Source of the DNA: VRUE01 sp963716735
GTDB taxonomy: Bacteria; Actinomycetota; Thermoleophilia; Solirubrobacterales; 70-9
NCBI GenBank assembly: GCA_963716735.1
Contig: OY970321.1
Coordinates: 2,542,001-2,606,000 of the forward strand
DNA length: 64,000 nt
Reading direction: 5' to 3'
A program made the translations under genes and the position numbers. The notes beneath the pieces were generated by a model. That model was not told the DNA's origin and searched no databases. It saw only the letters and a list, made by a program, of their open reading frames with translations. Below, in pieces: positions 18,525 to 27,086 of the stretch; the first letter of the stretch is position 1, and every line of letters begins with the position of its first letter.

Positions 18525-18983
18525 ATGGTTCCCGAGGGACTGATCGACCTTCAGGCTGGGTACGTGCTGACCCTGATCACGCTGATCGCCCTCCCGATTG
18601 CGCTGACAGCATTTGCCTTCAGCGGGCCTCTTTGGCAGAGCATCGGCGGGGGGCCGTTCGCGATCGAGCAGGAAATGCCGCCGCCGAGCCGCCTCGCCCA
18701 GCCCGAACCGCCGGTCGATCGCAAGTTGCAGGAGGCCGAGGCGCGGCAGATGCTGGAGGCGAAGTCCTACCGGCGCGAGCAGCGCGGCGAGGCGCCACTC
18801 GACGTCGAGGCCGAGGTGATCCGGCTGCTGGAATCCCCGGGCGCCGCGGGCCCGGCGATCGACGAGAAGCTGCGCGCCGAGGTGCGCCAGCTGGTCGTCG
18901 CCCGCAACGAACGCCGCATGCGCCGTGGCGAGGAGCCCCTCGACGTCGAAGCCGAGATGGAGCGCCAGCTCGCGGATTTGTAG
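18525..18983 (+). CDS. Membrane-anchored protein with two repeated charged segments
   Basis: 152 residues from ATG 18525, with TAGGCT 9 nt before it. One membrane helix (about 12-33, VLTLITLIALPIALTAFAF) is followed by a cytoplasmic or external acidic/basic region with a repeat of about 32 residues: EARQMLEAKSYRREQRGEAP-LDVEAEV and EVRQLVVARNERRMRRGEEP-LDVEAEM. The RRGExPLDVEAE core suggests a small helical adaptor module. Not recognised as a named family. 13 nt upstream of the next gene, so probably an operon of three with the 18997 gene and the peroxiredoxin. Confidence 0.75.
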   Translation: MVPEGLIDLQAGYVLTLITLIALPIALTAFAFSGPLWQSIGGGPFAIEQEMPPPSRLAQPEPPVDRKLQEAEARQMLEAKSYRREQRGEAPLDVEAEVIRLLESPGAAGPAIDEKLRAEVRQLVVARNERRMRRGEEPLDVEAEMERQLADL

Positions 18984-18996
18984 GATCGGGAGAGCA

Positions 18997-19332
18997 ATGG
19001 CCGCCGACCGCGACAACCTCTACGAGGTCGAGGAGCTGCTCAACCAGCCCGGGACCTACTTCAACCCGCAGACCGAGGTGCTCGTCGTCGTCGACGACTC
19101 GACCTCGCTGGACCAGGAGGTCTTCAACCTCGAGGACTACGAGGGCGCCGATTGGGTGCGGATCTCCGACGACGTCCCGGTCGACGAGGACAAGCGCGAC
19201 CGCGCACTGGAGCACTTCCAGACCCATTACCACCCGGGCTCGACCGGATCGGTCTCCGAGACCGCGCTCGAACAGGGCGACGAGGAGCTCGACGGGGACG
19301 AGGACGGCCAGGACCCCGGCCGCGAGGACTGA
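18997..19332 (+). CDS. Small acidic hypothetical protein
   Basis: 111 residues from ATG 18997, preceded by GGGAGAG. It starts MAADRDNLYEVEELLNQPGT and contains VLVVVDDSTSLDQEVFNLED and an Asp/Glu-rich tail. No known motif. The tight spacing to both neighbours (13 nt and 7 nt) suggests co-expression with the peroxiredoxin and the membrane protein. Confidence 0.72.
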   Translation: MAADRDNLYEVEELLNQPGTYFNPQTEVLVVVDDSTSLDQEVFNLEDYEGADWVRISDDVPVDEDKRDRALEHFQTHYHPGSTGSVSETALEQGDEELDGDEDGQDPGRED

Positions 19333-19339
19333 GGCCGCC

Positions 19340-19792
19340 GTGCTCGAAGCCGGTGAGGCCGCGCCCGACTTCACCCTGCCCGATCAGAACGGCGAGGAGC
19401 TGACCCTCTCCGACCTGCGCGGGGTGACGGTCGTCCTCTACTTCTACCCCCGCGCCGATACGCCCGGCTGCACGACCCAGGCCTGCGGCGTGCGCGATCG
19501 CGGTGCTGACTACGAGGCCGCCGGCGCGCGGGTGATCGGTGTCTCCCCCGACGAGGTCGCCGCGGTGAAGAAGTTCGCCGACAAGTTCGACCTCGACTTC
19601 ACCCTGCTGGCCGACGCCGACCACGCTGTCGCCGAGCGCTACGGCACCTGGGTCGAGAAGTCGATGTACGGGAAGAAGTACATGGGCGTGCAGCGGGCGA
19701 CCTTCCTGATCGACCCCGACGGCAGGGTCGCCAAGGTCTTCGCCAAGGTCTCGCCGAAGACGCACGACGACGTCGTGCTCGCCGCGCTCTAG
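19340..19792 (+). CDS. bcp: Thioredoxin-dependent peroxiredoxin, Bcp/PrxQ type
   Basis: 150 residues from GTG 19340. APDFTLPDQNGEELTLSDLR is the family entry, and YFYPRADTPGCTTQACGVRD carries the peroxidatic Cys and a second Cys five residues on, the PrxQ pattern. ATFLIDPDGRVAKVF completes the thioredoxin fold. Reduces hydrogen peroxide and organic peroxides using thioredoxin. The last 4 nt overlap the 3' end of the convergent lipoprotein gene at a shared CTAG. Confidence 0.95.
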   Translation: MLEAGEAAPDFTLPDQNGEELTLSDLRGVTVVLYFYPRADTPGCTTQACGVRDRGADYEAAGARVIGVSPDEVAAVKKFADKFDLDFTLLADADHAVAERYGTWVEKSMYGKKYMGVQRATFLIDPDGRVAKVFAKVSPKTHDDVVLAAL

Positions 19793-20223
19793 CGGTAGCA
19801 GGCCTTCTGGTAACTGGTGACAGCGTAGACGTCGAACGAGGCCAGGTCGTAGAGATCGTCGAGCTTGTTCACGGCCCGGTTGACCGGGCCGGTCGAGACG
19901 AAGGGCAGTTCCCGTTCGGCCCTGAGTTTGATTCTCGAGATGTAGTACTGCGTTTGGTACACCTTCTTCGCTTCTTCATTCAGCAGCATCTCCTGGTTGG
20001 TTTCGCAGAAGGCATCGGTTGATGCTCTCTCCACCGGCTCCAGGTCTTCGGCGCGACGGACCGCGGCGTAGTCTTCGCCCGTCCGGGCGGCTTTCTTCAG
20101 GCCGATGAGGATCTCTTCGTAGCTTTCGCCGTCACTGCTGTCGGCACTGCTACCGCAGCCGGCGAGCCCGGTACCGACCAAGATGGCTATCGCGAGGGTG
20201 GAGAGCAGACCTTTGAGCCTCAT
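19789..20223 (-). CDS. Small lipoprotein
   Basis: 144 residues. LLSTLAIAILVGTGLAGC is a lipoprotein signal with Cys at about residue 23. The mature part has an inner Cys (ASTDAFCETNQEML) and a Cys near the C-terminus (SYQKACYR). This layout (signal, linker, helix with Cys, C-terminal Cys) is shared with lipoproteins at 21030, 25468 and 39456. Function unknown; probably envelope-anchored. Its start is 42 nt from the divergent methyltransferase start. Confidence 0.78.
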   Translation of the reverse strand: MRLKGLLSTLAIAILVGTGLAGCGSSADSSDGESYEEILIGLKKAARTGEDYAAVRRAEDLEPVERASTDAFCETNQEMLLNEEAKKVYQTQYYISRIKLRAERELPFVSTGPVNRAVNKLDDLYDLASFDVYAVTSYQKACYR

Positions 20224-20265
20224 GACGAGGAGACTCTACACAAATTCCTATAGACTTTCCGACTA

Positions 20266-21030
20266 ATGGGAAGCATTGTGGAAGTCCCCTCCGACTGGTA
20301 CCGCTCGGGCTTTCCGCCGATCACGGCGGCGATGCCCTGGGCGGACAGGACCGAGGCCGAAGTCGACCGGGCGCTGATGATGCTGCGGCCCGAGGGGGGA
20401 GAGCGCGTGCTCGACCTGGCCTGCGGCATCGGCAGGCACTCGCTGGAGCTGCGGCGGCGCGGCTTCGAGGTGGTCGGCGTCGACATCTCGGCCGACCTGC
20501 TCGAGATGGCCGAGGACAGCGCCCGCGAGCAATCGCTGGACGTCTCCTTCCTGGAGGCCGACCTGCGCGAGCTCGAGCTCAGCGACGAGTTCGACCTGGT
20601 GCTGAGCCTCAACGACGGCGCCGTCGGCTATTTCGAGACCGATGCGGAGAATTACCGCACCTTCGAGGTCGTCGCCCAGGTGCTGCACGAGGGCGGTGGC
20701 CACCTGATGCAGCTGCCTAACGTCCTCCACGCGGAGAAGAGCCTGCCGCAGAAATCCTGGATCGTCGGCGAGTCGACGCTCGAACTCAGCGACCACCACT
20801 GGAACGCCGAGGACCGCTACATCGAAGGCTCGACGGTGCCGATCCGCATCGGCGAGGTCTTCGAGCGCTACGAGGAGATCCCCTTCCGCCAGCGCCTCTA
20901 TACCGCGGAGGAACTGGCCGAGATCTACGAGTCGGTCGGCATGCGCCTCGCCAACACCTTCTCCGGCAGCGGCAAGGCGCGCAAGCCGAAGCCCTCCCAG
21001 TTCGAGATCTTCGTCGAGGGCCGCGCCTGA
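20266..21030 (+). CDS. Class I SAM-dependent methyltransferase
   Basis: 254 residues. Motif I is VLDLACGIGRHSLELRRRG, followed by VVGVDIS (motif II acid), and FDLVLSLNDGAVGYF (motif IV). The C-terminal half FRQRLYTAEELAEIYESVGM resembles the post-motif helix and strand of small-molecule methyltransferases. Substrate unknown. The TATAGA/TAGACT box about 10 nt upstream may drive this gene. Its stop overlaps the next gene's ATG (TGATG), so translation is probably coupled to the downstream lipoprotein. Confidence 0.9.
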   Translation: MGSIVEVPSDWYRSGFPPITAAMPWADRTEAEVDRALMMLRPEGGERVLDLACGIGRHSLELRRRGFEVVGVDISADLLEMAEDSAREQSLDVSFLEADLRELELSDEFDLVLSLNDGAVGYFETDAENYRTFEVVAQVLHEGGGHLMQLPNVLHAEKSLPQKSWIVGESTLELSDHHWNAEDRYIEGSTVPIRIGEVFERYEEIPFRQRLYTAEELAEIYESVGMRLANTFSGSGKARKPKPSQFEIFVEGRA

Positions 21031-21494
21031 TGCGTTGCCTCGCGGCGGCGCTCGTCGTCGCCGCGGTCATCGGGGGTTGCGGCGCCGGCGGGGAAGGTCA
21101 CGACCGCAGTGCCGCCACCACCGACAACACGCCACCCGTCCGCCTTGTCTATGCCAAGCCCGGCCTGACCAAGGCAAAGTTCCAGGCCCACTTCAACAAC
21201 CTCTGCGACAGGAAGTGGCGACTGATCAAAGCCAGTCCCAGCTCCTATTTCTCCTCGATCATCTTCTACATCTATGGTGCGATCCAGGGTTTGGGGGCGC
21301 CCCCCGACGAACGTGGCCGGGTCGAAAACCTGCTCATCGGGATGAGAGAGGGCGCGGACCGGGGCGAACGGTTGGGGACGGACCACTCTGCGCGCGTACA
21401 GGCTCTGTTCGCCGACTACAACCGGACAGCACGACTCCTGGGGCTCGACGAGTGCCTCGTGGCCGGCGCAAATCTCCCCCGTCGCGGAGCCTAG
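21030..21494 (+). CDS. Small lipoprotein-like secreted protein
   Basis: 154 residues, starting within the stop of the methyltransferase gene. MRCLAAALVVAAVIGGCG is a lipoprotein signal. The mature part contains LTKAKFQAHFNNLCDRKWRL and ends GLDECLVAGANLPRRGA. The [LI][ST]K-xF...C... core and the C-terminal LxxC are shared with 25468 and 39456. Function unknown. It converges on the SIR2 gene, sharing CTAG at the stops. Confidence 0.76.
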   Translation: MRCLAAALVVAAVIGGCGAGGEGHDRSAATTDNTPPVRLVYAKPGLTKAKFQAHFNNLCDRKWRLIKASPSSYFSSIIFYIYGAIQGLGAPPDERGRVENLLIGMREGADRGERLGTDHSARVQALFADYNRTARLLGLDECLVAGANLPRRGA

Positions 21495-23959
21495 GCCGGC
21501 ACCGCGAGCATCATGTATTCCCTGTCGAGGGCCGCTTTCAGGCCCTTGAGCTTTTCGGTCGACGGATGCAGCTTGAGGCCGTTGCTGACGACACGGCGCA
21601 GCTGCTCCAGGAGCCTCTTCTTTTCGTCCCTGGACAGCGGGGCGCGGCGGACCCACGCCAGACCCTGGCTTCCGTAGACGTGAAAGGCGTAGTAGTTGGT
21701 GGCGCCCCGCCTGGCGATGACTTCTTCGAGTTCTTCGAAGGCTAGGGCGGCTTCATCGGCCGCCCCCGGCTTGCTTGCCGCTGTGGAGGCGCGCTTCAGC
21801 GTCGTGTAGCTCCACTCGGTGCGGACGTTCAGGTCTTCGCCCGCCATGCCGCGAGCCTGGTCGAGGAAGTTCTTGGCCCGGTCGATGTCGCCGTCCTCGG
21901 TCTCGAAAGCCCCGCGCTGCAGCCAGTACTGGTAGTCGTCTTCGAGCACCCCTTCGACCGCGTCGTAGATGCCCCTGACCGTGGCCTGGTCCGCGGCGGG
22001 GTCGCCCCCGCGATAGGCCAGCCGGATCAGGAAGTCATGGTTGAGCAGGTGGATGAGGATTCGCCCGGTCCGGTTGGTCTGGCGGACCCCCATGCGGGCA
22101 CTCGAGGCGAGGCCGACGGCGAGGGCAGTGCAGACCTCGGCGATGTCGCCCCTCTCCTGGTAGTAGCGGACGACCCGCTCGGCGACCACGGCGTGGCGGG
22201 GCATCAATCGTTGGGAGCCGGTGCGGATCAGCAGATGCCGCCTGGTTAGCAGCCGTATCTGCTCGACGGCGGTGGTGGCGTCGCCGGCCGCCGTGATCAG
22301 CTCCTGGTCGGTCAGCGGCCCGCCCGCATGGGTCGCCAGCGCGGCAACCGAGTACACCAGCGGGGCGTCGCCCTGCAGGTCTTCGCACTCGCTTTCGATC
22401 CTTTCCTCGAACTTCACCCCCTGGGTCACTTCGAGCAGGGCGACGAGCAGCTGGCTGCCATAGGTCTTCTGCATCGCTTCGCGCTGCTGCTTGCGGGTTT
22501 TGCCTTTCAGCTTGCCGAGCCGGTTGGCCTTGTCGAGAGCGTCCAGAAGCGCTTCGACATCGGCGTCTTCGAGGTGCGGCACGGTCTCCTCGATCGATTC
22601 CACGCCCAGGTCGGCGAGCCCGTCCAGAGCCTGGAGGCGTGCGCTGCGGACGCAGCCGACCATACGCATCTCCGGGCAGTCCTCGAGCAGCTCCTGGAGG
22701 AAGGCCGGGGTCGATGGGCCAAAGCGGTCGATGCCGTCGATCAGCAGGAGGTCGACGCCGGCCGCCGCGATGGTGCGGCGCAGTGTGGGAAGCGGCACGC
22801 TCGTGTCGGCGTTGAGGACGAAGACGTCGTCGCCCTCCGCGGAGCGCTCCAGGGCGAGCCTCTTCGCCGACGTCGACTTGCCAGCGCCGGCGGTGCCCGT
22901 GATCACGACCAGCCGGGCCGAGCTCTCCCGGTAGACCTCGGAGAGCCTTATGTCGAAGTCCCGCTTGACCGCGTAGCCGTCGTCGGTCAGGTCCGACCAG
23001 CGCGGCTCCCTGCCGAGCAGGAACTCCCGCTCGTCGCCCTGGCTGTCGGACTGCAGGTCACTGACCCGGGAGATCGGCGGCCCGCCGCGTTCGCTGCGCT
23101 GTCGCTGCTCGATCTCGCGCATGCCGGTCTTGGCCTCATCGGAGAGCCCTGAGAGCACGCCGCCCGCGAACTCCGCCGTGGTCATCCCGACCCAGGAGAC
23201 GTTGTAGCCGGATAGCGAGACGCGCCTCGCGCGCGCCAGCTCCGGCGAGACCAGGAAGGACCCTGGCCTGGTCTCCCGGTGCGTCCGGCGGCTGCCGCGC
23301 TCCTCCACGTAGGACCACAGCGGTGGCTCGTTGAGCGACGTCCCCACGTAGAGCACCGGGTGGGTCTTGAGTTCACGCGCCAGGTTGCCGTACCAGAGGT
23401 CGGTCCTGCTGAGCCGTTCGCCGTACTGACGAGAGGAGAAGGTGACGTCGGGCAGGTCCTCCAGAGTCCCATTGAGGTGTACGACCTGAAGTGCGTCGTA
23501 CTCGAGGCTGGGGAGAGGCGCTGAGAGCGCGGACAACGGGTGCAGCGGTCGGGGCAGGTCGTATGCCCGGCCCACCGCGTCGGCGAGGTCGTCGACGTTG
23601 AGCGTGTAGACGCGGTGCCAGGGGAACGAGAACCAGAGGCGGTAGGAATCCGGGAGCGAGCCCGGGTCGACGGTGAGCAGCTCACGCATCTTGTCCTGCG
23701 TCGTCCTGGAGGCCTGCATGCGCGCGGCCTCATAGACGTCGCCCAGGGTCGACCCATCGAACTCGGCCTGGGGGAAGGCGATCTTCCAGAGGGCCATGGC
23801 CAGCTCCCGCGGAGTCGGGAGCTGGGCGCCTGACTTCGCTCTGGCGTCGAGCGAGAAGCCGGCCCCGGTGAAGAGGATCACGCGGCCCTGGCGAATGAAG
23901 GACGCGAGCTTGGCGGCCTGCGCGGCGTCGAGTTGAGGCAGGGGTGCGTCTTCGGGCAT
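21491..23959 (-). CDS. SIR2-STAND NTPase, candidate anti-phage defence protein
   Basis: 822 residues. The N-terminal SIR2 domain has TGAGFSLDA (31-39), the catalytic Asn in VYTLNVDDL (Asn121), His in VVHLNGTLED (His161) and VLYVGTSLNEPPL (about 202-214). It is followed by a STAND-type NTPase: Walker A ITGTAGAGKST (353-363), Walker B DLLLIDGIDRF (403-413), then a long helical C-terminal region (about 450-822) that would be the sensor. Proteins of this architecture (SIR2 effector + NTPase + repeats) are known to deplete NAD on phage detection in several bacterial systems. It is alone, without an adjacent partner gene. A hairpin stands 43 nt before the start. Regulation is not visible. It could have another NAD-linked role. 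Confidence 0.87.
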   Translation of the reverse strand: MPEDAPLPQLDAAQAAKLASFIRQGRVILFTGAGFSLDARAKSGAQLPTPRELAMALWKIAFPQAEFDGSTLGDVYEAARMQASRTTQDKMRELLTVDPGSLPDSYRLWFSFPWHRVYTLNVDDLADAVGRAYDLPRPLHPLSALSAPLPSLEYDALQVVHLNGTLEDLPDVTFSSRQYGERLSRTDLWYGNLARELKTHPVLYVGTSLNEPPLWSYVEERGSRRTHRETRPGSFLVSPELARARRVSLSGYNVSWVGMTTAEFAGGVLSGLSDEAKTGMREIEQRQRSERGGPPISRVSDLQSDSQGDEREFLLGREPRWSDLTDDGYAVKRDFDIRLSEVYRESSARLVVITGTAGAGKSTSAKRLALERSAEGDDVFVLNADTSVPLPTLRRTIAAAGVDLLLIDGIDRFGPSTPAFLQELLEDCPEMRMVGCVRSARLQALDGLADLGVESIEETVPHLEDADVEALLDALDKANRLGKLKGKTRKQQREAMQKTYGSQLLVALLEVTQGVKFEERIESECEDLQGDAPLVYSVAALATHAGGPLTDQELITAAGDATTAVEQIRLLTRRHLLIRTGSQRLMPRHAVVAERVVRYYQERGDIAEVCTALAVGLASSARMGVRQTNRTGRILIHLLNHDFLIRLAYRGGDPAADQATVRGIYDAVEGVLEDDYQYWLQRGAFETEDGDIDRAKNFLDQARGMAGEDLNVRTEWSYTTLKRASTAASKPGAADEAALAFEELEEVIARRGATNYYAFHVYGSQGLAWVRRAPLSRDEKKRLLEQLRRVVSNGLKLHPSTEKLKGLKAALDREYMMLAVPA

Positions 23960-24289
23960 TGCTCAGTTCAATTTCCTGGTCCGATTCTCCGCAAGAACGA
24001 AAGAGCCTCAGCTGGCTTCACTGAGGCTCTTGCGCGCCGGCGGCTCGTGGCGGTCAAAAGGGCAGTGCGCCCCGCCTCCCTTGCTGCAAGGCGTGCCGCC
24101 AACCGCTTGCCGGCTGCTCTTCAATTGCTTATTTCATTCCCTAGAGCCGTTCCCCATATCCCTCCTCGGGAACGCCTGCGTCCCCGTTTAGAAAATATGA
24201 TTCTCGGCGAGCATACTTGCGTCACCCGCCGCCGCAGTGGCGACTATCCGAGCTTAAAGTCCAGTTAACTTTGTGCCGATAGAGCCGGG
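23960..24289. other. Intergenic region with hairpin, no gene seen
   Basis: 330 nt between the SIR2-STAND gene and pilT, divergent. AAGAGCCTCAG (24002-24012) and its complement (24022-24032) form an 11-bp hairpin with a 9-nt loop. Read on the minus strand it is followed by TTTCGTTCTT, so it resembles a weak terminator just before the SIR2 gene. The rest is unexceptional; a TTAACTTTGTGCCGATAGAG stretch before 24290 may be the pilT promoter. A short open frame here has no coding character. Confidence 0.6.
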
Positions 24290-25396
24290 ATGTTCGAGAT
24301 CGACTCAGCCCTGTGGGCCCTTGTCGAGCGGGGTGGCTCCGACCTCCACGTGAAAGTGGCGGCGCCCCCGACCATCCGCCTGCATGGCGAGTTGACGCCG
24401 CTGGAGGGCCATGGGCCGCTCAGCGGCGAGGACACCGAGAAGGCCTTCCGCGACATCGCCGAGGTGCGATCGCTGAGCGAGTTCGAGGAGTGCGGCGAGG
24501 CCGACTTCTCCTACGCGATTTCCGGCCTCTCGCGCTTCCGCGTCAACGTCTTCAAGCAGCGCGGCTCGACCTCGATCGTCTGCCGCGCGATTCCCTTTGA
24601 AATCCGCTCGGTGGAGGAGCTCGGACTGCCCGAGGTCGTCACCAACCTCGCCGAGGAGCAGCGCGGGATCATCCTCGTCACCGGCACCACCGGCTCGGGC
24701 AAGTCGACGACGCTGGCGGCGATGATCGACCACATCAACCGTACCCGCGCGCATCACATCGTCACCCTCGAGGACCCGATCGAGTACCTGCACGAAGACA
24801 AAGGGTCGATTGTCAACCAGCGCGAGGTGGGCTCTGACACCGAGAGCTTTGGCCGCGCGATGCGGCGCGTCCTGCGCCAGGACCCCGACGTGATCTTGAT
24901 CGGCGAGATGCGCGACGAGGAGACGGTGCGCACCGCGCTCTCGGCAGCCGAGACCGGCCACCTCGTCCTCTCGACCGTTCACACCCTCGACGCGACCGAG
25001 ACGATCAACCGGATCATCGACTTCTTCCCCCCTCACCTCCAGCACCAGGCCCGGGTGATGCTCGCCTCGACGCTGAAGGGGGCGATCGCCCAGCGCCTCG
25101 TCCCCGACATTACCGGCGAGGGCCGCGTCCCCGCCTCCGAGGTCCTCGTCGTCACCGGCCGCGTCCAGGACCTGATCCTCAACCCCACTGAGACCGGCAA
25201 GATCACCGAGGTGATCGCCGAGGGTGAGTACTACGGCATGCGCACCTTCGACCAGTCGCTGCTGCAGTACGTAATGGCGGGCAAGGTCGCAGAGCAGGTC
25301 GCCCTCGACTATGCCTCCAGCCCGCACGACTTCAAGCTGATGCTGGCCGCTGGCGGCCAGCGCGCCAGCGGCATCGAGCAGCTCAAGAGCGCCTAG
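24290..25396 (+). CDS. pilT: PilT-type ATPase (solo copy)
   Basis: 368 residues. N-terminal MFEIDSALWALVERGGSDLH is the PilT PAS-like start; Walker A GTTGSGKST (about 130-138), Asp box TLEDPIEYLHEDKGSIVNQR, Walker B DVILIGEMRDEET, His box LSTVHTLDATETINRI and FPPHLQHQARVMLASTLKG follow. Retraction ATPases of this size drive type IV pilus disassembly. It is 28 kb from the pilus operon and paralogous to the pilT at 53025, so it could be a second retraction motor. It starts at ATG 24290 with GATAGA 6 nt before it. Confidence 0.93.
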   Translation: MFEIDSALWALVERGGSDLHVKVAAPPTIRLHGELTPLEGHGPLSGEDTEKAFRDIAEVRSLSEFEECGEADFSYAISGLSRFRVNVFKQRGSTSIVCRAIPFEIRSVEELGLPEVVTNLAEEQRGIILVTGTTGSGKSTTLAAMIDHINRTRAHHIVTLEDPIEYLHEDKGSIVNQREVGSDTESFGRAMRRVLRQDPDVILIGEMRDEETVRTALSAAETGHLVLSTVHTLDATETINRIIDFFPPHLQHQARVMLASTLKGAIAQRLVPDITGEGRVPASEVLVVTGRVQDLILNPTETGKITEVIAEGEYYGMRTFDQSLLQYVMAGKVAEQVALDYASSPHDFKLMLAAGGQRASGIEQLKSA

Positions 25397-25467
25397 CCCA
25401 GGCCGGACTCCTCGCACAGAAATTATCGACTAAACTGGCTTCTCCATCTATAGCGGAGGAGGGGCTC

Positions 25468-25980
25468 GTGACTGCTCGATTGATCATGCTTTTGGTTTGC
25501 GCGGCGGCAATCGCTGCGCTTTTCGCAGGCTGCGGCGGCGACAGTGACGACAGCAGCGCCAGCTCCGGCAACGAGGTGACGGTCACGACCTCTTCCCTCA
25601 GCAAGCCCGAATTCATCAAGCAGGCATCCGCGGCATGCGAACGCCAGAGGAAGAACATCGCCAATGAAAGCATCGGCTACCTCGTGAAACACGAAACCAA
25701 GGGAGCGACCCGAGAGGACGAAGCGGAATCGTTCGCAAAGATGACCAAAGTGGTGATCATCCCGATCATCGAAAACGAAATCGCCGAAATCCAAAAGCTC
25801 GGAGCACCGTCCGGGGACGAGGACGAAATCGAAGCCTTTCTCACCTCCGAGCAAGAAGGCATAGACGGAGTCTCCAAGCTCTCGCACATCGTCTCGAGGT
25901 TCCAGATGGAACGCTTTTTCGCGCCCTCCGCCAAAATCGGTCGCGCATACGGCCTCGAAGCCTGCGTCAACAGCGAATAG
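25468..25980 (+). CDS. Small lipoprotein
   Basis: 170 residues from GTG 25468, which has GGAGGAGGGG about 8 nt upstream. MTARLIMLLVCAAAIAALFA then GCGG is the lipoprotein signal. The core LSKPEFIKQASAACERQRK and the C-terminal GRAYGLEACVNSE match the lipoproteins at 39456 and 21030. Helical otherwise. An upstream ATTATCGACTAAACT (25421-25435) resembles a region before the 39456 lipoprotein gene. Function unknown. Confidence 0.8.
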   Translation: MTARLIMLLVCAAAIAALFAGCGGDSDDSSASSGNEVTVTTSSLSKPEFIKQASAACERQRKNIANESIGYLVKHETKGATREDEAESFAKMTKVVIIPIIENEIAEIQKLGAPSGDEDEIEAFLTSEQEGIDGVSKLSHIVSRFQMERFFAPSAKIGRAYGLEACVNSE

Positions 25981-25987
25981 CGCGAGC

Positions 25988-26031
25988 GTAGATCGGCGCG
26001 TGCGAGGAAGACTCACACCGCTTTTGCGGGG
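25988..26031 (+). repeat. Upstream element U, copy 1
   Basis: A 40-45-nt element of the form agatcRgcgcgYgcg...gactcacaccgcttttgcgggg. Related copies stand upstream of all five intact members of the secreted family. This one is 150 nt before the first gene. The CCGCTTTTGCGG part can form a small stem. Confidence 0.7.
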
Positions 26032-26078
26032 AGTTCTGCAGGTCCGACCGAATGGGATCGAGAATGCCCCAACCAATG

Positions 26079-26178
26079 TTGACTATCGCGGTCTGAGGAG
26101 CTAGCCCTCGTCCATCTCCGTACCGGAGCTGCGCCCGGCTCAAAGAGCAGGCGCGAATCAATCCGAGAGGAAGAGAAG
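26079..26178 (+). promoter_or_regulatory. Promoter and conserved leader of secreted family gene 1
   Basis: TTGACT (26079-26084), 17-nt spacer, TAGCCC (26102-26107). The leader 26108-26178 contains CCATCTCCGTACCGGAG, a GCGCGAATCAATCC stretch and AGAGGAAGAGAAG before ATG 26179. The same leader layout precedes genes 3, 4 and 5. Confidence 0.6.
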
Positions 26179-26883
26179 ATGATTCGCAAGCTGAAAACTC
26201 TGGGACTCGCTCTGGTTGCCGTCTGCGCGATGAGCGCGATGGCGGCGTCGGCGGCTTCGGCGGTGACGACACCAGGGGAGCTCACATCAGACGGCAACGT
26301 GACCGTGTCGGGCGCGGGGACTGCCGAAACATTTACATTCGAAGCGGGCCAGAAAATCACCTGCAACGCCACGCAGGCAGTCGGGCCACAGAATGTGACA
26401 CCGCATGGACTCGTTAACCCCGGGGCTGGCCTCACAACACTCACAGTTCAGCCCCACTACAGTTCATGCACCGCCACGGTGGGCGGACAATCGTTGCCGG
26501 CAACATTCACAACAAACGGCTGTGACTTCGTCTTGCACATCGGCGAAACAATTGGCGTAACGGGGAAGTACGGGGGAACTACCGACATCGTCTGCGGTGC
26601 AAACGAATCGTTTGAAGCGCATGTGTACCTGAACGCGACGTATGCCACGTCGATCTGCACATACAATATCCCAGCCCAGACGGGGATCCCCGGGGGAGAA
26701 ATCCAAAATGTTGCTGGCGGAACGGTGAAAATTGCAGGCACCGCAGCTAGTATTAAAGCCGTGAGGACCGGGATCGTCTGCGGGGGACCCAAAGAAACCA
26801 TGGCAGCGGTATATCACCCCACTACCTTGCTCAGCGGTAAAAACAAAGCAGAAGAACCGACAGCAATCAGTATCACCCACTGA
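26179..26883 (+). CDS. Secreted family protein 1 (234 residues)
   Basis: MIRKLKTLGLALVAVCAMSA then MAASAASA is a signal peptide. The mature part carries a family core, TxGExTSDGxVTVxGxGT near the N-terminus, CNATQAV..., HYSSCTATVGGQSLPATFTT, NGCDFVLHIGE, SICTYNIPAQT, TGIVCGGPKETMAA and the terminal ISITH. At least six cysteines are conserved across the family, consistent with disulfides outside the cytoplasm. No enzymatic motif. It is the most divergent intact copy. Preceded by element U and a typical leader; followed by a terminator. Confidence 0.9.
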   Translation: MIRKLKTLGLALVAVCAMSAMAASAASAVTTPGELTSDGNVTVSGAGTAETFTFEAGQKITCNATQAVGPQNVTPHGLVNPGAGLTTLTVQPHYSSCTATVGGQSLPATFTTNGCDFVLHIGETIGVTGKYGGTTDIVCGANESFEAHVYLNATYATSICTYNIPAQTGIPGGEIQNVAGGTVKIAGTAASIKAVRTGIVCGGPKETMAAVYHPTTLLSGKNKAEEPTAISITH

Positions 26884-26890
26884 TGCAGGC

Positions 26891-26931
26891 GTCTCCAGGG
26901 CGGTCCGATGGGGCTGCCCTGGAGACACTTT
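26891..26931 (+). terminator. Terminator after family gene 1
   Basis: GTCTCCAGGGC (26891-26901) pairs with GCCCTGGAGAC (26916-26926), followed by ACTTTTC. Confidence 0.85.
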
Positions 26932-26967
26932 TCGAGAAACCGGTGTGGGCCCAAAGCATGCGGCCGC

Positions 26968-27010
26968 AGATCAGCGCGTGCGGGGAAGACTTAAGCCCGT
27001 TTCGCAGGGG
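26968..27010 (+). repeat. Upstream element U, copy 2
   Basis: agatcagcgcgtgcgggg...cgcagggg, 77 nt before family gene 2. Here the usual leader between -10 region and ribosome-binding site is missing: TTGACT (27057-27062) is followed almost at once by GGAAGGAAG. Confidence 0.6.
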
Positions 27011-27086
27011 AAGTCCGCTCGCTGAGCAAATTGTGATCGAGAGTTCGCAGCGAATGTTGACTATAGCCATAGGAAGGAAGAGAAAG

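Noticed and set aside
18431..19792. One long plus-strand frame of 453 codons across three genes
   Set aside because: Its N-terminal two thirds is Arg/Ser/Pro-rich out-of-frame reading of the 18525 and 18997 genes; only the last 150 codons (the peroxiredoxin, from GTG 19340) show a real family.
24002..24032. tRNA or small RNA gene near the SIR2 gene
   Set aside because: Only one stem-loop; no cloverleaf, no GTTC T-arm or CCA end. Left as a terminator-like hairpin.
23933..24268. Small open frame between the SIR2 gene and pilT
   Set aside because: Arg/Ala-rich reading without ribosome-binding site or recognisable motif; it overlaps the start of the SIR2 gene.
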